Shown here: positions 45,697 through 57,212 of the stretch, piece by piece
Numbering within the stretch: the stretch's first letter is position 1
How the letters are laid out: the number at the start of each line of letters is the position of its first letter
NCBI GenBank assembly: GCA_003255065.1
Contig: QAOA01008120.1
Span: 71,341 to 135,340, forward strand
Source: Cercis canadensis
Taxonomy: Eukaryota; Streptophyta; Magnoliopsida; Fabales; Fabaceae
Direction: 5' to 3'
DNA: 64,000 nt
Translations under genes and position numbers: made by a program
The notes under the pieces: generated by a model
Told to the model about the DNA's origin: nothing
Databases searched by the model: none
Seen by the model: the letters and a program-made list of their open reading frames with translations, nothing else

Positions 45697-46980
45697 ACTT
45701 TGAGATTTTTCTACGTAGTTGAGAAAATATATTTATTTTTGTTATGTAGAAAATATGATATGATTATGCTTCAGTGTTAAGTAGAAGTGTGTGATAATTC
45801 CTATTTTGTGGTCTAGTAGTTTGGATAAGTTAAAAATAGTTGTTGTATTAGGTGTTGATTGGTATAGGCTTGTAATGCTATGTTTTATGTATATATAGCA
45901 GCTAAGATAAATAAAAAATGATAAGAGAAGCAAGAACATATTTTGCTGTACAATAATACTTTGATTTTCTCCTTCTGCTATTCGTCCTTTCAGCCTATAA
46001 AACTGATATCTAACAGCACATGAAAATGGGCTTTAATTGAAAAAAATTAAAAACTTGACTGGTCATAATATTATGAATTTAGGAGTAAAGGCTAATCGAT
46101 GGAGAAAGAGTAACTATTTTGTGAAGATTATGTATGATATACCAAGTTGTATGAATCTTGGTTTACATATAGTAGGGGTTAATATACAGATGCCGTGTAA
46201 GTTGTAACCCAAATGGGCCCTTTCTTTTTTGCTGGAAAAGGGCACTTAAGAACCACACATAAAAATAGAAAATATTGTCTTACATTTTTAAAAATGTTTT
46301 AAGCTAATTAAACATAAATTGTAATATTTTTGGGAACAAGATTTCAAAGAATAAAATTTCCAATAATGATGTTTCCTAGAAATGAAAAAAAAAAAAAAAT
46401 CATGTATCAAACGCCGTCTTACATCCATATATGAAACTGAATGTTCACTTATTTAAGTTTAGCAAAAAAATAAATCCCTTCATATAATAGGGGTAGAAAA
46501 AACAAGGTTTATAGCAGGTTGAAAGTCAATGACTCAGTGCTGTTCCCTAATTGAACAAAAATTAATTGATTTTATTAGCTGGAGACTTTGAGTGTGGTCA
46601 CATAATTGTCTTCCTCCCCTTGCTTGAATTATTCAAATCCATCAATTATTAGTAATGGAGCACAAAATAAATAAGTTTACTTAAAAGTTGTTAGAATAGA
46701 AGTCATAATCATGATCAAACACAACGAATATCAATATTCAAAACTGAATTCAAACATGACGAAGTGGTTGCAGGCATATATTATGAAGAGATTAAACATA
46801 CATTTCTGGCATTTGAAATTGTAAAATTAATTCAAGCGGATAGATAGATGGGATTCTCATCTACGCATTTTCTTGGTACTTTCAGAGGCAAGCAACTCTA
46901 AGTATATGTAAGTTGTAGGATTTTTCGTACTACTTTCAGATCACTTTGGGACACAAAGATCAAGATTAAAAAAATCAGAG
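45697..46980. other. spacer between the two GLR pseudogenes
   Basis: AT-rich, presumably the 3' flank of GLR pseudogene 1 and the promoter side of pseudogene 2. No further gene seen. Confidence 0.5.
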
Positions 46981-47249
46981 ATGCTGAAGACGGAAGTGGC
47001 TGACTTTTTCGTTTGTTTGTTCATCTTCTTTGCTTCTAGGTGGACCTGTTTAGCCATGGAGTTAAAACGCGACCATCCCAGTAAATGTTGATGTGATTTT
47101 AGAGGCAAATTTATTGGTTGGGAGAATGGGATTGGACTGCATCAAGATGGAGCTCCAAGACTTCTACGCGTCCCATCCGTTTTACAACACCAGGATAATT
47201 CTTAACCCTAAGGATTCCATTACAGGAGTCACTGATGCTGCTTTAGCAG
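46981..47249 (+). pseudogene. GLR pseudogene 2, exon 1
   Basis: Begins MLKTEVADFFVCLFIFFASR (signal peptide). After a frame change near 47075 it reads TIPVNVDVILEANLLVGRMG and MELQDFYASHPFYNTRIIL, the N-terminal part of the GLR extracellular ligand-binding domain. It ends at the same GCTTTAGCAG/GTA splice donor as exon 1 of GLR pseudogene 1. The two genes form a tandem pair. Exon 2 lies 9.5 kb away at 56795, beyond a Sirevirus. Confidence 0.86.
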
Positions 47250-47445
47250 GTACATTTATTAATCCTTTTTTTTTTTTTTAATTTCTTGACCATTCATATT
47301 GAAAAAATATTAGAGAACTAGAATTTTGTTATTAGAATTATAAAGACTTATTAATTACTTTTAAATAAAATACAGTTTTTACCATTTTATTTTATTTTTC
47401 TGACAGATTTTTTCTGAGTAAATAGTATAACTCTTCTGTGGCATC

Positions 47446-48556
47446 TAAATGTTACAGGAAATACTCCTAGAGTGAGGGTGAATAGGAGTTTCTCAAAAAT
47501 CTCAATTCAGATGAACAATAAGCAGAATTTAATCCAAGTTCTAAACAATACAAGAGCTACTTCTACAAGTAAAGAACTAGTTCTAGAACTGAATAGATAT
47601 CTAGAAAAGCTTAGATTCATTTCACAGAGATAACATATATGAATCAGTTCAAAAAACTCAACCAAATTCAACTCAAAAACATCAATGACATTCAGTAAGC
47701 ATAAGCAGTTAAGAATTAAAGAGAAGAGTCAAGAAGATTTTAGCCACAGATTTATAGTGGTTCAGCACTAAGGCCTACATCCACTTCTCCCAAAGCTTTG
47801 GGGTTCCACTAGATTGAGTTTAATTTGTCCAAGCTTTTACAACCATGGTTTCTCACACTAAAGCTCACCAAGAACTTTTTTCTTCTAATATCACAGCTGG
47901 AAGTTCCTCACGGATTTCCTACTGAAATTCTGAGTTCTTAACACTCAAAAAGGAATTGAGCTCCATTAAAGTATACTCTCTAGAGCAAATTTTACATAGT
48001 TTAGAACATAAGAAAGAAGAAACTCTTAGTACAAAATTGAAGAAGAAAGGGCTGCTGTCGCACCCTAGCATTTGCTCTGTATCTTCTTATTTCTGCTTCT
48101 CCTCTCAGTTATCTTCAGAAAGCATGGGAAAGCAGAATATCAAAGGAAGAGGGCAGCACATGAAGACCAATCTTCACCCTTGATAATAGGACAAATGTCA
48201 AGTCGAGATTTAATCCAAGTCCACTAACTATTTCCCTTGTCTTTTAGTGCCAAAGAAGTTACTTTTTACTAACTTCCCTTGAAAGGTGGATCTCCACCAA
48301 CTCTTCATAGGGAAACAGTTATATCACACATGAAGTGACCTTTTGACAAGCACTTTGAGATTTAAGGCTTTGCACAACTAACATCATCCAGAAGAGAGGA
48401 ATTGGTTTAAGAACTAGTTCTTGCAACTTGCAGAACCAGTTCTTAGCTTTCTTTGCTAACATGTACTTAGAAAGATAATTAAACAAATAACACAGATTAG
48501 TAGTTATAGAATCATTTGTTATATGAAAAGTAGGATAGGGGATTGTAGAGCTTTCA
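47446..48556 (-). repeat. 3' LTR of Sirevirus 2
   Basis: On the element's strand it starts TGAAAGCTCTACAATC after the GGGGGAGAT polypurine tract and ends at 47446. It contains AGAACTAGTTCT near 48412. Confidence 0.9.
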
Positions 48557-48603
48557 ATCTCCCCCTTTTTTATGATGACAAATGATTAAGGAAAATCTCC
48601 CCC
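48557..48603 (-). other. two polypurine tracts of Sirevirus 2
   Basis: GGGGGAGAT (minus strand) at 48557-48565, directly at the LTR, and again at 48595-48603, separated by TTTGTCATCATAAAAAA. The arrangement parallels Sirevirus 1. Confidence 0.82.
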
Positions 48604-48677
48604 TGAATATGAGCATACCTCAGAACTAGTTCTCAAACTTAGAATTAATCTTGGTAAATTCAATGGCAACTGGTGCT

Positions 48678-50340
48678 TTAAGTGATATAAAACATAAAGA
48701 TCGGAGTGGAAAAGTCTGTGTGACTTCCAGCTCTAGGTAGCAAATGAGTTGTAACAATTCGAGCCAAAGTTTTAGTAAAGGAATCAAAATAGTGTATAGA
48801 AGGTGGTTTGCCTTGACCTCTCATCTCTAGAAAATCACAGAGAGATGTCATTGCATCATCATAAGAGAGGAGGTCAGAGGGCCAAACATTCTGAACATAA
48901 TAGGAAGCTCCCTTTATAGGCAATTTAAACAGTCCTGCTAACACTCTTTCAGTTAGCACAATCTCTACCCCTGCTACATATGTTTTCAAGTAAATTAAAC
49001 TAGATTCAGCTCCTTGAAAAGACTAAAGATGAGCATAAAACAATCTAATTACCTTGGGGAATATTAGAGCATTCAGCTTCAGCATAGCTAACCATCCTAT
49101 AGAGGTAAAGATATCTTGTATGGCCTTTGTAGCATAAAAGCTTGATTCCCACGAAATGACACATCCAAGAGCAATAGACTTATGAGCATATAGAGAGTTG
49201 TATCTCTCTTCAGTCACTGCATTCTCAAACGGAGAAGCAGGAACTCTTTGTGAGGGAGTCATAACCCTTGGTGTGAAGGCAGTCTTTTTGGCTTTCATCT
49301 TGAATTGTTTGCCAGAACCAAAAGGAATGATGGGTGTGGCTTGAGGCTGAGAATCAGAGGGGGCTAAGATATTGTCAGCTTTAGAGACAGATTATAGTTT
49401 TGGTTCAACAGAAAGGGTGTATAAAGAGGGTGACCGAGGCTCATTGCCTAGTTTAGAATGTTTAGAATGGGAGAATGAGTGAAACTCAGAGGTGGTAGCA
49501 GGAGAGAAGAGGAAGGTTTAATGCCTTCTGAGGGATTAGACTCAGAGGATGAAGATGAGGGATTTTCATATGAAGGTTTGGTGGGTGAAGGTAAAAGGGA
49601 CTTAGGAATTGGGGATAATGGAGGTGAATGAGATGGTGAAGAAGGGTTGGAGTAGGTGGTGCTTCGAGAAGAAATAAAGGGACTAGCTTTTCAGAAATGG
49701 GTTCATGAATGGGGCAGAGGGAAAATCAGAAAAAGAAGGTAGAGAGGAAGGGGATGGCATTTTACCTTTGCCTTTTTCTTTAAAAGCACCAAAGTTTCTA
49801 GCATGGTGAATGAGGGAAGCCATTTTTGGAGTTTCTTCAGATGAAGAGGAAGAGTCTAAAACAACAATTGGATTTCCATGAGAGCTTCTAGTACAGGCAT
49901 TGCCTTTAGATTTCACCATAAGTCGTTGGCTTGCTCTATGTTTGTCCATAACCTTAAATAGAGAGTAGTTGCAACATGAAATGCAATGGAGCAAAAATTT
50001 GTGGCACCACAAAGGCAGAGACAGAGAAGAATGTGGAGAGGGTGGTTTGCAGAGTGGAGAAATGAGGGAGATAAGGTGAACTTCAAAGAAAAAGGAAGAA
50101 GAAGTGTGTGGGGAAGGAACAAANAGATTTCACCATAAGTCGTTGGCTTGCTCTATGTTTGTCCATAACCTTAAATAGAGAGTAGTTGCAACATGAAATG
50201 CAATGGAGCAAAAATTTGTGGCACCACAAAGGCAAAGACAGAGAAGAATGTGGAGAGGGTGGTTTGCAGAGTGGAGAAATGAGGGAGATAAGGTGAACTT
50301 CAAAGAAAAAGGAAGAAGAAGTGCGTGGGGAAGGAACAAA
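48678..50340 (-). pseudogene. envelope-like region of Sirevirus 2
   Basis: Minus strand. A Lys/Ser/Pro-rich leader starts MDKHRASQRL (with a false second copy, see the duplication at 49908-50340). A domain follows with GWLAMLKLNALIFPKVIRLF near 49090 and LFKLPIKGASYYVQNVWPSD near 48925. It corresponds to the envelope-like region of Sirevirus 1. Function unknown. Fossil. Confidence 0.7.
49908..50340. repeat. 216-bp direct duplication around a single N (probable assembly artefact)
   Basis: 49908-50123 and 50125-50340 are both 216 bp and differ at about two bases, with only the N at 50124 between them. Sirevirus 1 has the corresponding leader once. Most simply an uncollapsed contig overlap. Confidence 0.9.
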
Positions 50341-50764
50341 TCCAAAACGAGGCGCTTTGATCAGAAGATCAACAACCAGAAAGTGAAATGCATGTTTTGC
50401 TTAAGGCCAATGCAACTAGGCCGCAACAGAAAGAAGACCCAAAGGAGAAATAATGAAAAAGTCAGCCCAAAACGAGAAAAAATGAGTCTGAAAAATAAAT
50501 CCAACTGAAATTAGCGCAAAATGAAATGCTTGAAGTCTTTTAAAAGAAAAGATTCAGTAAAAATAAGAAGAATTTTTGGAAGACTTAAAATATGATTAAA
50601 TACACTTGGCCAAAAGAAAACTCAACAATTCTATGCTAAGATATTAGAAAAATACCTAGGACATATAAGCATTAACCAGCTTAAGATGAAAAACAAAAAC
50701 AAAAAAATCAAAGAAAGAAATGATATGCATGAAAAACAAAAGAAAATAAAAGAAATAAGAACAC

Positions 50765-52260
50765 CTATGACCAATAAAGCATTCCTAATTCATGTCGAAG
50801 AAAGGAAAATCTTTCTTCAGCTAGAGCTTTAGTGAAGATATCAGCAATTTGATTTTCAGTGATAACAAAAGAAAGTTCAATATCTCCTTTCATGATATGA
50901 TCTCTAAGAAAATGATGATTTAGATCTATATGCTTGGTCTTAGAATGTTGAACTAGATTTTTAGCAATATGGATAGCACTAGTATTATCACACAAAAAGG
51001 AGATTTTGTCAAGAAGAATACCATAGTCAATTAGTTGTTGTTTCATCCTCAGCACTTGTGAACATCAAAGACCAGCAGCCATGTATTCTGTCTCAGCTGT
51101 TGATTGAGCCACATCATTTTGCTTCTTGGATTGCCAAGAGACCAGGGTTCTTCCAAGAAATTGGCATCCACCACTAGTACTTTTGCGATCAATAGAACAA
51201 TCAGCATAGTCTGAGTCAGTATATGAAACTTGTTCAAAGGAACTAGTTCTGCTAAATCAAAGACCAACATTAACAATGTTAAGCGGATATCTAAAGATTC
51301 TCTTTATAGCAGTCAAATGTGATTCTTTAGGGCAAACTTGAAATCTTGCACAAGCACATACAAAAAACAAAATATCAGGTCTGCTAGCTGTCAAATATAA
51401 CAAAGAACCAATCATTCTTCTATACCTTTTCTCACAAACTAATTTACCTTTTTCATCCAAAGTAAGCTTGGTGGCAACACTCATAGGAGTAGAAATACCT
51501 TTTGCATTATTCATACCAAACTTTTTGAGTAGCTCTCGAGTGTACTTGGATTGATTGATAAAAATATCATTTTCAATTTGCTTTACTTGAAGACCAAGAA
51601 AGTAGTTAAGTTCACCCATCATGCTCATTTCAAATTCACTTTTCATGAGCTTTTCAAACTCTTCATAGAGCAAAGTGTTAGTAGAACCAAACATGATATC
51701 ATAAACATAAATTTGAACAATGATAATGTGATGAGAAATATTTTTTGTGAACAAAGTGGTATCTACTCTTCCTCTTGAAAAACCATTTCCCATTAGAAAT
51801 TCACTAAGCCTATCATACCAAGCTCTTGGAGCTTGTTTAAGGCCATAGAAACCTTTGATAGCTTATACACATGATTTGGAAAATCAAGGTTTTCAAAACC
51901 AGGAGGTTGCTTGACATAGACTTCTTCATTGATAAAGCCATTTAAAAATGCACTTTTCACATCCATTTGAAATATTTTGAAAATTTTGAAACATGCAAAT
52001 GCAAGAAACATTCTTATAGCTTCTAATCTGGCCACAGGAGCAAAAGTCTCCCCAAAATCAATACATTCTTGCTGATTGAAGCCTTTAGCAACAAGTCGAG
52101 GTTTGTTTCTCACTATCTTGCATCCTCATCTAGTTTATTCCTAAACACCCATCTAGTGCCAATAATATATTGATTTTGTGGATGAGGAACTAAATCCCAG
52201 ACTTTGTTTCTGACAAAATGATTGAGCTCTTCTTGCATAGCCATGAACCAAGCGTCAACT
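50765..52260 (-). pseudogene. RT and RNase H region of Sirevirus 2
   Basis: Minus strand. RT motifs include [10 protein letters not shown] near 52100, [12 protein letters not shown] near 51965, a YV-D catalytic-box segment near 51700 and FLGLQVKQ near 51605. RNase H follows with a DRKS-type segment near 51190, then CDNTSAIHIAKN near 50985 and KHIDLNHHFLRDH near 50930. Fossil. Confidence 0.9.
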
Positions 52261-52679
52261 TTTAAAGCCTCATTTATGCTTGAAGGCTAAGGAAATGAGA
52301 GAAAAGCTAGATTAACATGTTTTCTCTTAAAGAAGCTCTAGTTATTATTCCTCCATATAAATCACCAATGACTTTTTTAACTGGGTGATTTTTTGAGGTT
52401 CTGGTTTCTCTTGGAAATGATTCTCTTGCATTTTGCTATGGGGCTTCTTCCAAGACAGATTCTGGTTGAATTGGTTCTGATGGAGCTTATTTAGGTTGAG
52501 CTAATTCTGGAGCTTGCTCTCTGCTGCTTTCAGCTCTACCAGGAAGCTTGAGGTTTTCCTGTAGAAATTATGGTTCTTCAAGAGCATTTGTGCTCAAGAG
52601 AGGATTAGTCTCATCAAAGACAACAAGCACAAATTTTTCAACAATCAAAGTTCTTTTGTTTAAAACTCTATATGTCTTG

Positions 52680-53930
52680 CTAATTAAAGAATATCCCAAA
52701 AAACGCTTTCATCAGATTTTGAATCAAACTTACCTAGATTATTTTTTCCATTATTTAGAACAAGACATTTACATCCAAAAGCATGAAAGTAACTAACATT
52801 GGGTTTCCTTCCTTTCCATAGCTCATAAGGAGTCTTCTTCAAAATGGGTCTTATTAAACATTTGTTTAAGATATAGCATTTGTATTTATAGTTTTAGCAT
52901 GTTGTATTTACAGCTTTAGGCCAGAAATATTTTGGCAAATCATTTTCACAAAGCATAGTTCTGCCCATCTCAACTAGAGTCCTATTTTTCCTCTCAACAA
53001 CACCATTCTGTTGTGGAGTTCTAAGACAAGAAAAATTATGGTGGATTCTTGAATTTTCACAAAAGCTTTTGAAAAACTTGTTTTCAAACTCACCACCATG
53101 ATCACTCCTAATTGAGGATATTGCAAAACCTTTTTTTCATTTTAAACCTTTTTGCTAAATTTCTCAAACACAGAAAAAGTATAATCTTTATGAGCTAGAA
53201 AGAACACCCAAGTAAATCTAGAATAATCATCTACAATGACTAAACCATATTTCTTTCCATTTAAGCTCAATGTAGGTGCTAGTCCAAATAAATTCATATG
53301 AAGTAGTTGCAATAGCCTAGAGGTTGACAATACTTTCTTAGAACTGAAAGATGACTTAATTTGCTTTCCCTGCTGACAAGCAATGCAGATTTTATCCTTT
53401 TTGAAAACTATCTTAGGCAGACTTGAGACTAGTTCTTTCTTTGAAAGTTTGGCAATTAATTTCAAATTTGCATGGCCAAGTCTCCTAAGAAATAGCTAGG
53501 AGTTACTACTTTGAGAAGCAAAACAAGTTTCCTTTTTGAAATCTAAGGAGTCTTTGGACACAACATAAACATTAGAGCTTCTTTGACCAACAAAGAGAAT
53601 ATCAATAGATTTCCTATCATGAATAATGCACTTAGATGCTTCAAAGATAATCCTATGACCTCTATCATACAATTGACCGATGCTTAATAGATTGTACATT
53701 AAGCCTTTCATAAAGTACACATTGTCAATAAACAAAGAAGGGGTTAAATTGATTTTACCTATACCTATTATTCTACCTTTGTTGTTATCACCAAAAGTTA
53801 CTGCTCTCAGGTCCTCCATATCAATGGAAACAAACTTCAAATGGTCTCCTATCATGTGCCTAGAACAACCACTGTCAAGATACCAGCAATCACTCTTGGC
53901 TTGATAACATACCTACAAGTAGATTAGACA
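52680..53930 (-). pseudogene. protease and integrase region of Sirevirus 2
   Basis: Minus strand. The WYLD/GCSRHMIGD protease segment lies near 53885-53850, the gag-pre-integrase zinc segment (CIACQQGKQ) near 53390, and the integrase core (MNLFGLAPT near 53300, SDHGGEFENKF near 53100, a QNGVVERKNRT-like stretch near 53010). Fossil. Confidence 0.88.
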
Positions 53931-53989
53931 GATTTAGGTACCCAAACTTCTTTGGGTCCTTTCAAGTTAGCAATAGTTGTGCCACCCAT

Positions 53990-55502
53990 ATCATTTTTCT
54001 AGCAGCACAAAGTTTCTTATATTAGCATGCATTTGGAAAGTGTCCTAAAAATCCATAGTAAAAGTAAGTTCCCTTAGAAAAGGAATGAGAGACATAAGCT
54101 TTCACAAAAGAATTCTTAACATTCTTTGAAGAGTTAGGTTAAGAAAAACCTAAACCAATTCTTTCATTACTCATTCTTTGTCTTCCAAGGAGAGAATTAA
54201 GATTATCTCTACCTTGAACAAAATCTGCTAGATCTTTGGACAATTCATTAACATTTTTTTTTCAGCTCATCATTCTCATTCATGACAAAAATAGTAAGAC
54301 AATTTTCTTTTTCAAGAATATCATTTTGATGTTATAAAACTTTAAGTTTATCAGCCAAAGCAATATTATCTTTCTTAACTTCTTCTATCACAACAATCTA
54401 ATTTTTTATGATTTTCTTGAGGGCAATGATTTTAGCAAGCCTTTTTTCATAGTCAAAGGATAAGTCATCAAATACAAGACTTAATTCATCGTAAGTAGGC
54501 AAAGGTTCAAAATCTAGATCAATTGCCTCTCTCTTTTCACTACTTCCTTCTCCCTTGGCCATCAAACAAAGGTTTGCTATATTTTCTTCATCAGAGTCCT
54601 CACTATTAGAAGTCGAGTCCTCATCACTCCAAGCAGCCACCATTGCCTTCTTCTTGTCCTTCTTGAAGAATTTCTTCTTCTTCAGACCTTTTTGTCTGAA
54701 ACCTTTTCCTTTCCTTTCTTTTCTTCATTATATCAAGAACTTTACTGGTAATTAGAGTAACATCATCATCACTGGAGACTAGTTCTTCCTTAGCACTGGA
54801 TTCTGAAGTATTTGAAGTAAGAGCTAAGCTATTCTTTCTATCTAATGCAATGAACTTCTTCTGCATAATCATTATCTGGTGTGATTCCAGAGTACCTCTT
54901 AGTGAATCTATTGTGAGTTCATTGGATTCTGCATACAGAAGCAGGACGGTAACTTTAGAGTCCCATTTCTCAGTGAGATATCTTATGATTTTCTTGACCT
55001 GCTCCTTCTGAGAATAAACTCTACCAAGCCCTTTGAGACTATTTATAATGCTTAAGAACCGAACAAAAAATGAGTCTAGAGGTTCATCTTGAGTCATGTG
55101 AAACATCTCATACTGAGTAGAATAGATGTCTATCTTGGCCTCTTTGACATGATTGGTTCCTTCATGGATTGCGGCAAGTCTATCCCACATCTCCTTTGCA
55201 GTATTATAGGATGCAATATTCTTATACTCCTTTGCAGATACAGCACACATGATGTTATATCTTGCTTTAGAGTTAAGAGTGAATTTGAGCTTATCTTCAG
55301 CAAAGAACTCATGTTCTTCCTTTAAGACAGTAACTCCATTCACTATTTTTGTTGGAGGTGTGAGACCATTTTTGACAATTTGCCAAACTTCATAGTCAAT
55401 TGACTCAAGGTACATCTCCATGTGATGCTTCCAGAAAGGGGGTTTGTGAGAAAAGTGTGACTCATTTTGATTGTTAATGGTTCCTGCAACTGAATAATCC
55501 AA
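53990..55502 (-). pseudogene. gag region of Sirevirus 2
   Basis: Minus strand. The N-terminus reads NNQNESHFSHKPPF (near 55475), then AKEMWDRLAAIHEGTNHVKE near 55205 and SLKGLGRVYSQKEQVKKI near 55040. A coiled-coil stretch follows (54640-54150), and a zinc-knuckle remnant lies near 54040. Close relative of the Sirevirus 1 gag. Fossil. Confidence 0.88.
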
Positions 55503-55551
55503 ATTTTTAGCTCTTGGTTAGTTAAACCAACAGAAATAAAATGAGCATCGG

Positions 55552-55563
55552 GCTCTGATACCA
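55552..55563 (-). other. Primer binding site of Sirevirus 2
   Basis: GCTCTGATACCA on the + strand, i.e. TGGTATCAGAGC on the element's strand (initiator Met tRNA). Confidence 0.92.
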
Positions 55564-55565
55564 AT

Positions 55566-56689
55566 TGAATGTTATAGGAAATACTCCTAAAGGGGAGGTG
55601 AATAGGAGTTTCTCTAAAATCTCAATTCAAATGAATAATAAGCAGAATTTAATCCAAGTTCTAAACAATACAAGAGCTAGTTCTACAACTTAAGAACTAG
55701 TTTCAGAACTGAATAGATATCTAGAAAAGCTTAGATTCATTTCATAGAGATAAAATATATGAATCAGTTCAAAAAACTCAACGAAACTCAACTCAAAAAC
55801 ATCAATGACATTCAGTGAGCATAAGCAGTTAAGAATTAAATAGAAGAGTTGAGAAGATCTTAGCCACAAATTTATAATGGTTTAGCACTAAGGCCTACAT
55901 CCACTTCTCCCAAAGCTTTAGGGTTCTAATAGATTGAGTTTAATTTGTCCAAGATTCTCTAAGCTTTTACAACCATGGTTTCTCACACTAAAGCTCACCA
56001 AGAACTTTCTTCTTTTAGTATCACAGATAGAAGTCCCTCACAGATTTCCTATTGAAATCCTAAGTTCTTAACACTCAAAAAGGAATTGAGCTCCATTAAA
56101 GTACTCTCTCTCTAGAGCAAATTTTACATAGTTTAGAACATAAGGAAGAAGAAACTCTCAGTACAAAATTGAAGAAGAAAGGGCTGTTGTCGCACCCTAG
56201 CTCTTGCTCTGTATCTTCTTATTTCTACTTTTCCGCTCAGTTATCTTCAGAAAGCATGGGAAAGCTGAATATCAAAGGAAGAGGGCAGCATGTGAAGACC
56301 AATCTTAACCCTTGATAATAAGACAGATGTCAAGCCAAGATTTAATCTAAGTCCACTAACTATTTCCCTTGTCTTTTAGTGCCAATGAAGTTATTTTTTA
56401 CTAACTTCCCTTGAAAGGTGGATCTCCACCAACTCTTCATAGGGAAACGGTTATATCACACATGAAGTGACCTTCTGATAAACACTTTGAGATATGAGAC
56501 TTTGCACGACTAACATCATCCAAAAGAGAGGAACTGGTTTAAGAACTAGTTCTTGCAACTTGCAGAGTTAGTTCTTAGCTTTCTTCGCTAACTTGTACTT
56601 AGAAAGATACTTAAACAAATAACACAGATTAGTAGTTATAGAATCATTTGTTATTATCAAAAGTAGGATAGAGGATTGTGGAGCTTACA
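55566..56689 (-). repeat. 5' LTR of Sirevirus 2
   Basis: Direct-repeat partner of 47446-48556. Its inner edge lies two bases from the primer site. Confidence 0.9.
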
Positions 56690-56794
56690 ACATCTCCATA
56701 TGAAGCATTTAAGATTCTTTTGAGTTATAAGTATATATTGGGTGTACATTATTTCCAAACTTAATGCATAGCTTAGACAAGTTTGGACCTGGTT

Positions 56795-57212
56795 CAAAAC
56801 TTGCAAGTGCAAGCCATGATAGGACCGATAGCATCAATGCAAGCTTACTTTGTGGCTAATCTAGGAGAGAAAGACCACATACCCATCATAACGTTTACAT
56901 TGAGAAGCCCATCTCTTGGTTCTGTTGGAAATCCTTATTTTTTTGGAGTCACATAAGTTGACACAACTCAAGTAAAAGCCATTAGCACAATTGTTTGAAG
57001 CTTTCAAGTGGAATGAAGTAGTGCCAAACTTTGTAGATAAACAGTACAAAGAGGGCATCATACTTTATTTAACCAGTGCGTTGCAGGAAGCGCATGTTCG
57101 AGTTCCCTACCTTAGCGTGATTTCTTCATCAACTGCAGACGACCAAATTTTACAAGAGCTCAAAAAGTAGATGACAATGCAAAGCAAGGTCTTTATCATG
57201 CACACATGACAT
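56795..57212 (+). pseudogene. GLR pseudogene 2, exon 2 fragment
   Basis: Encodes, in changing frames, VQAMIGPIASMQAYFVANLG, HIPIITFTLRSPSLGSVGNP, VEAF-like and NEVVP segments, GIILYLTSALQEAHVRVPYL, and ADDQILQELKK. This is the middle of the receptor-family ligand-binding domain, colinear with exon 2 of GLR pseudogene 1. Similarity stops at ...KVFIMHT near 57210. The second lobe, transmembrane helices and pore are absent. Stops occur near 56952 and 57167. With exon 1 it forms a truncated GLR pseudogene split by Sirevirus 2. Confidence 0.85.

Larger units (their letters stand above)
47446..56689 (-). mobile_element. Sirevirus 2 (Ty1/copia), complete-length, minus strand
   Basis: A 9.24-kb element as printed (about 9.03 kb after removing a probable assembly duplication), with both LTRs of about 1.1 kb. 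The flanks GCATC (47441-47445) and ACATC (56690-56694) match at four of five bases, a plausible old target duplication. It has the same layout as Sirevirus 1: gag, protease, integrase, RT, RNase H, envelope-like region, and multiple polypurine tracts. It sits in the first intron of GLR pseudogene 2 in opposite orientation. LTRs differ by a few percent by eye. Fossil with roughly ten coding breaks. Confidence 0.93.
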
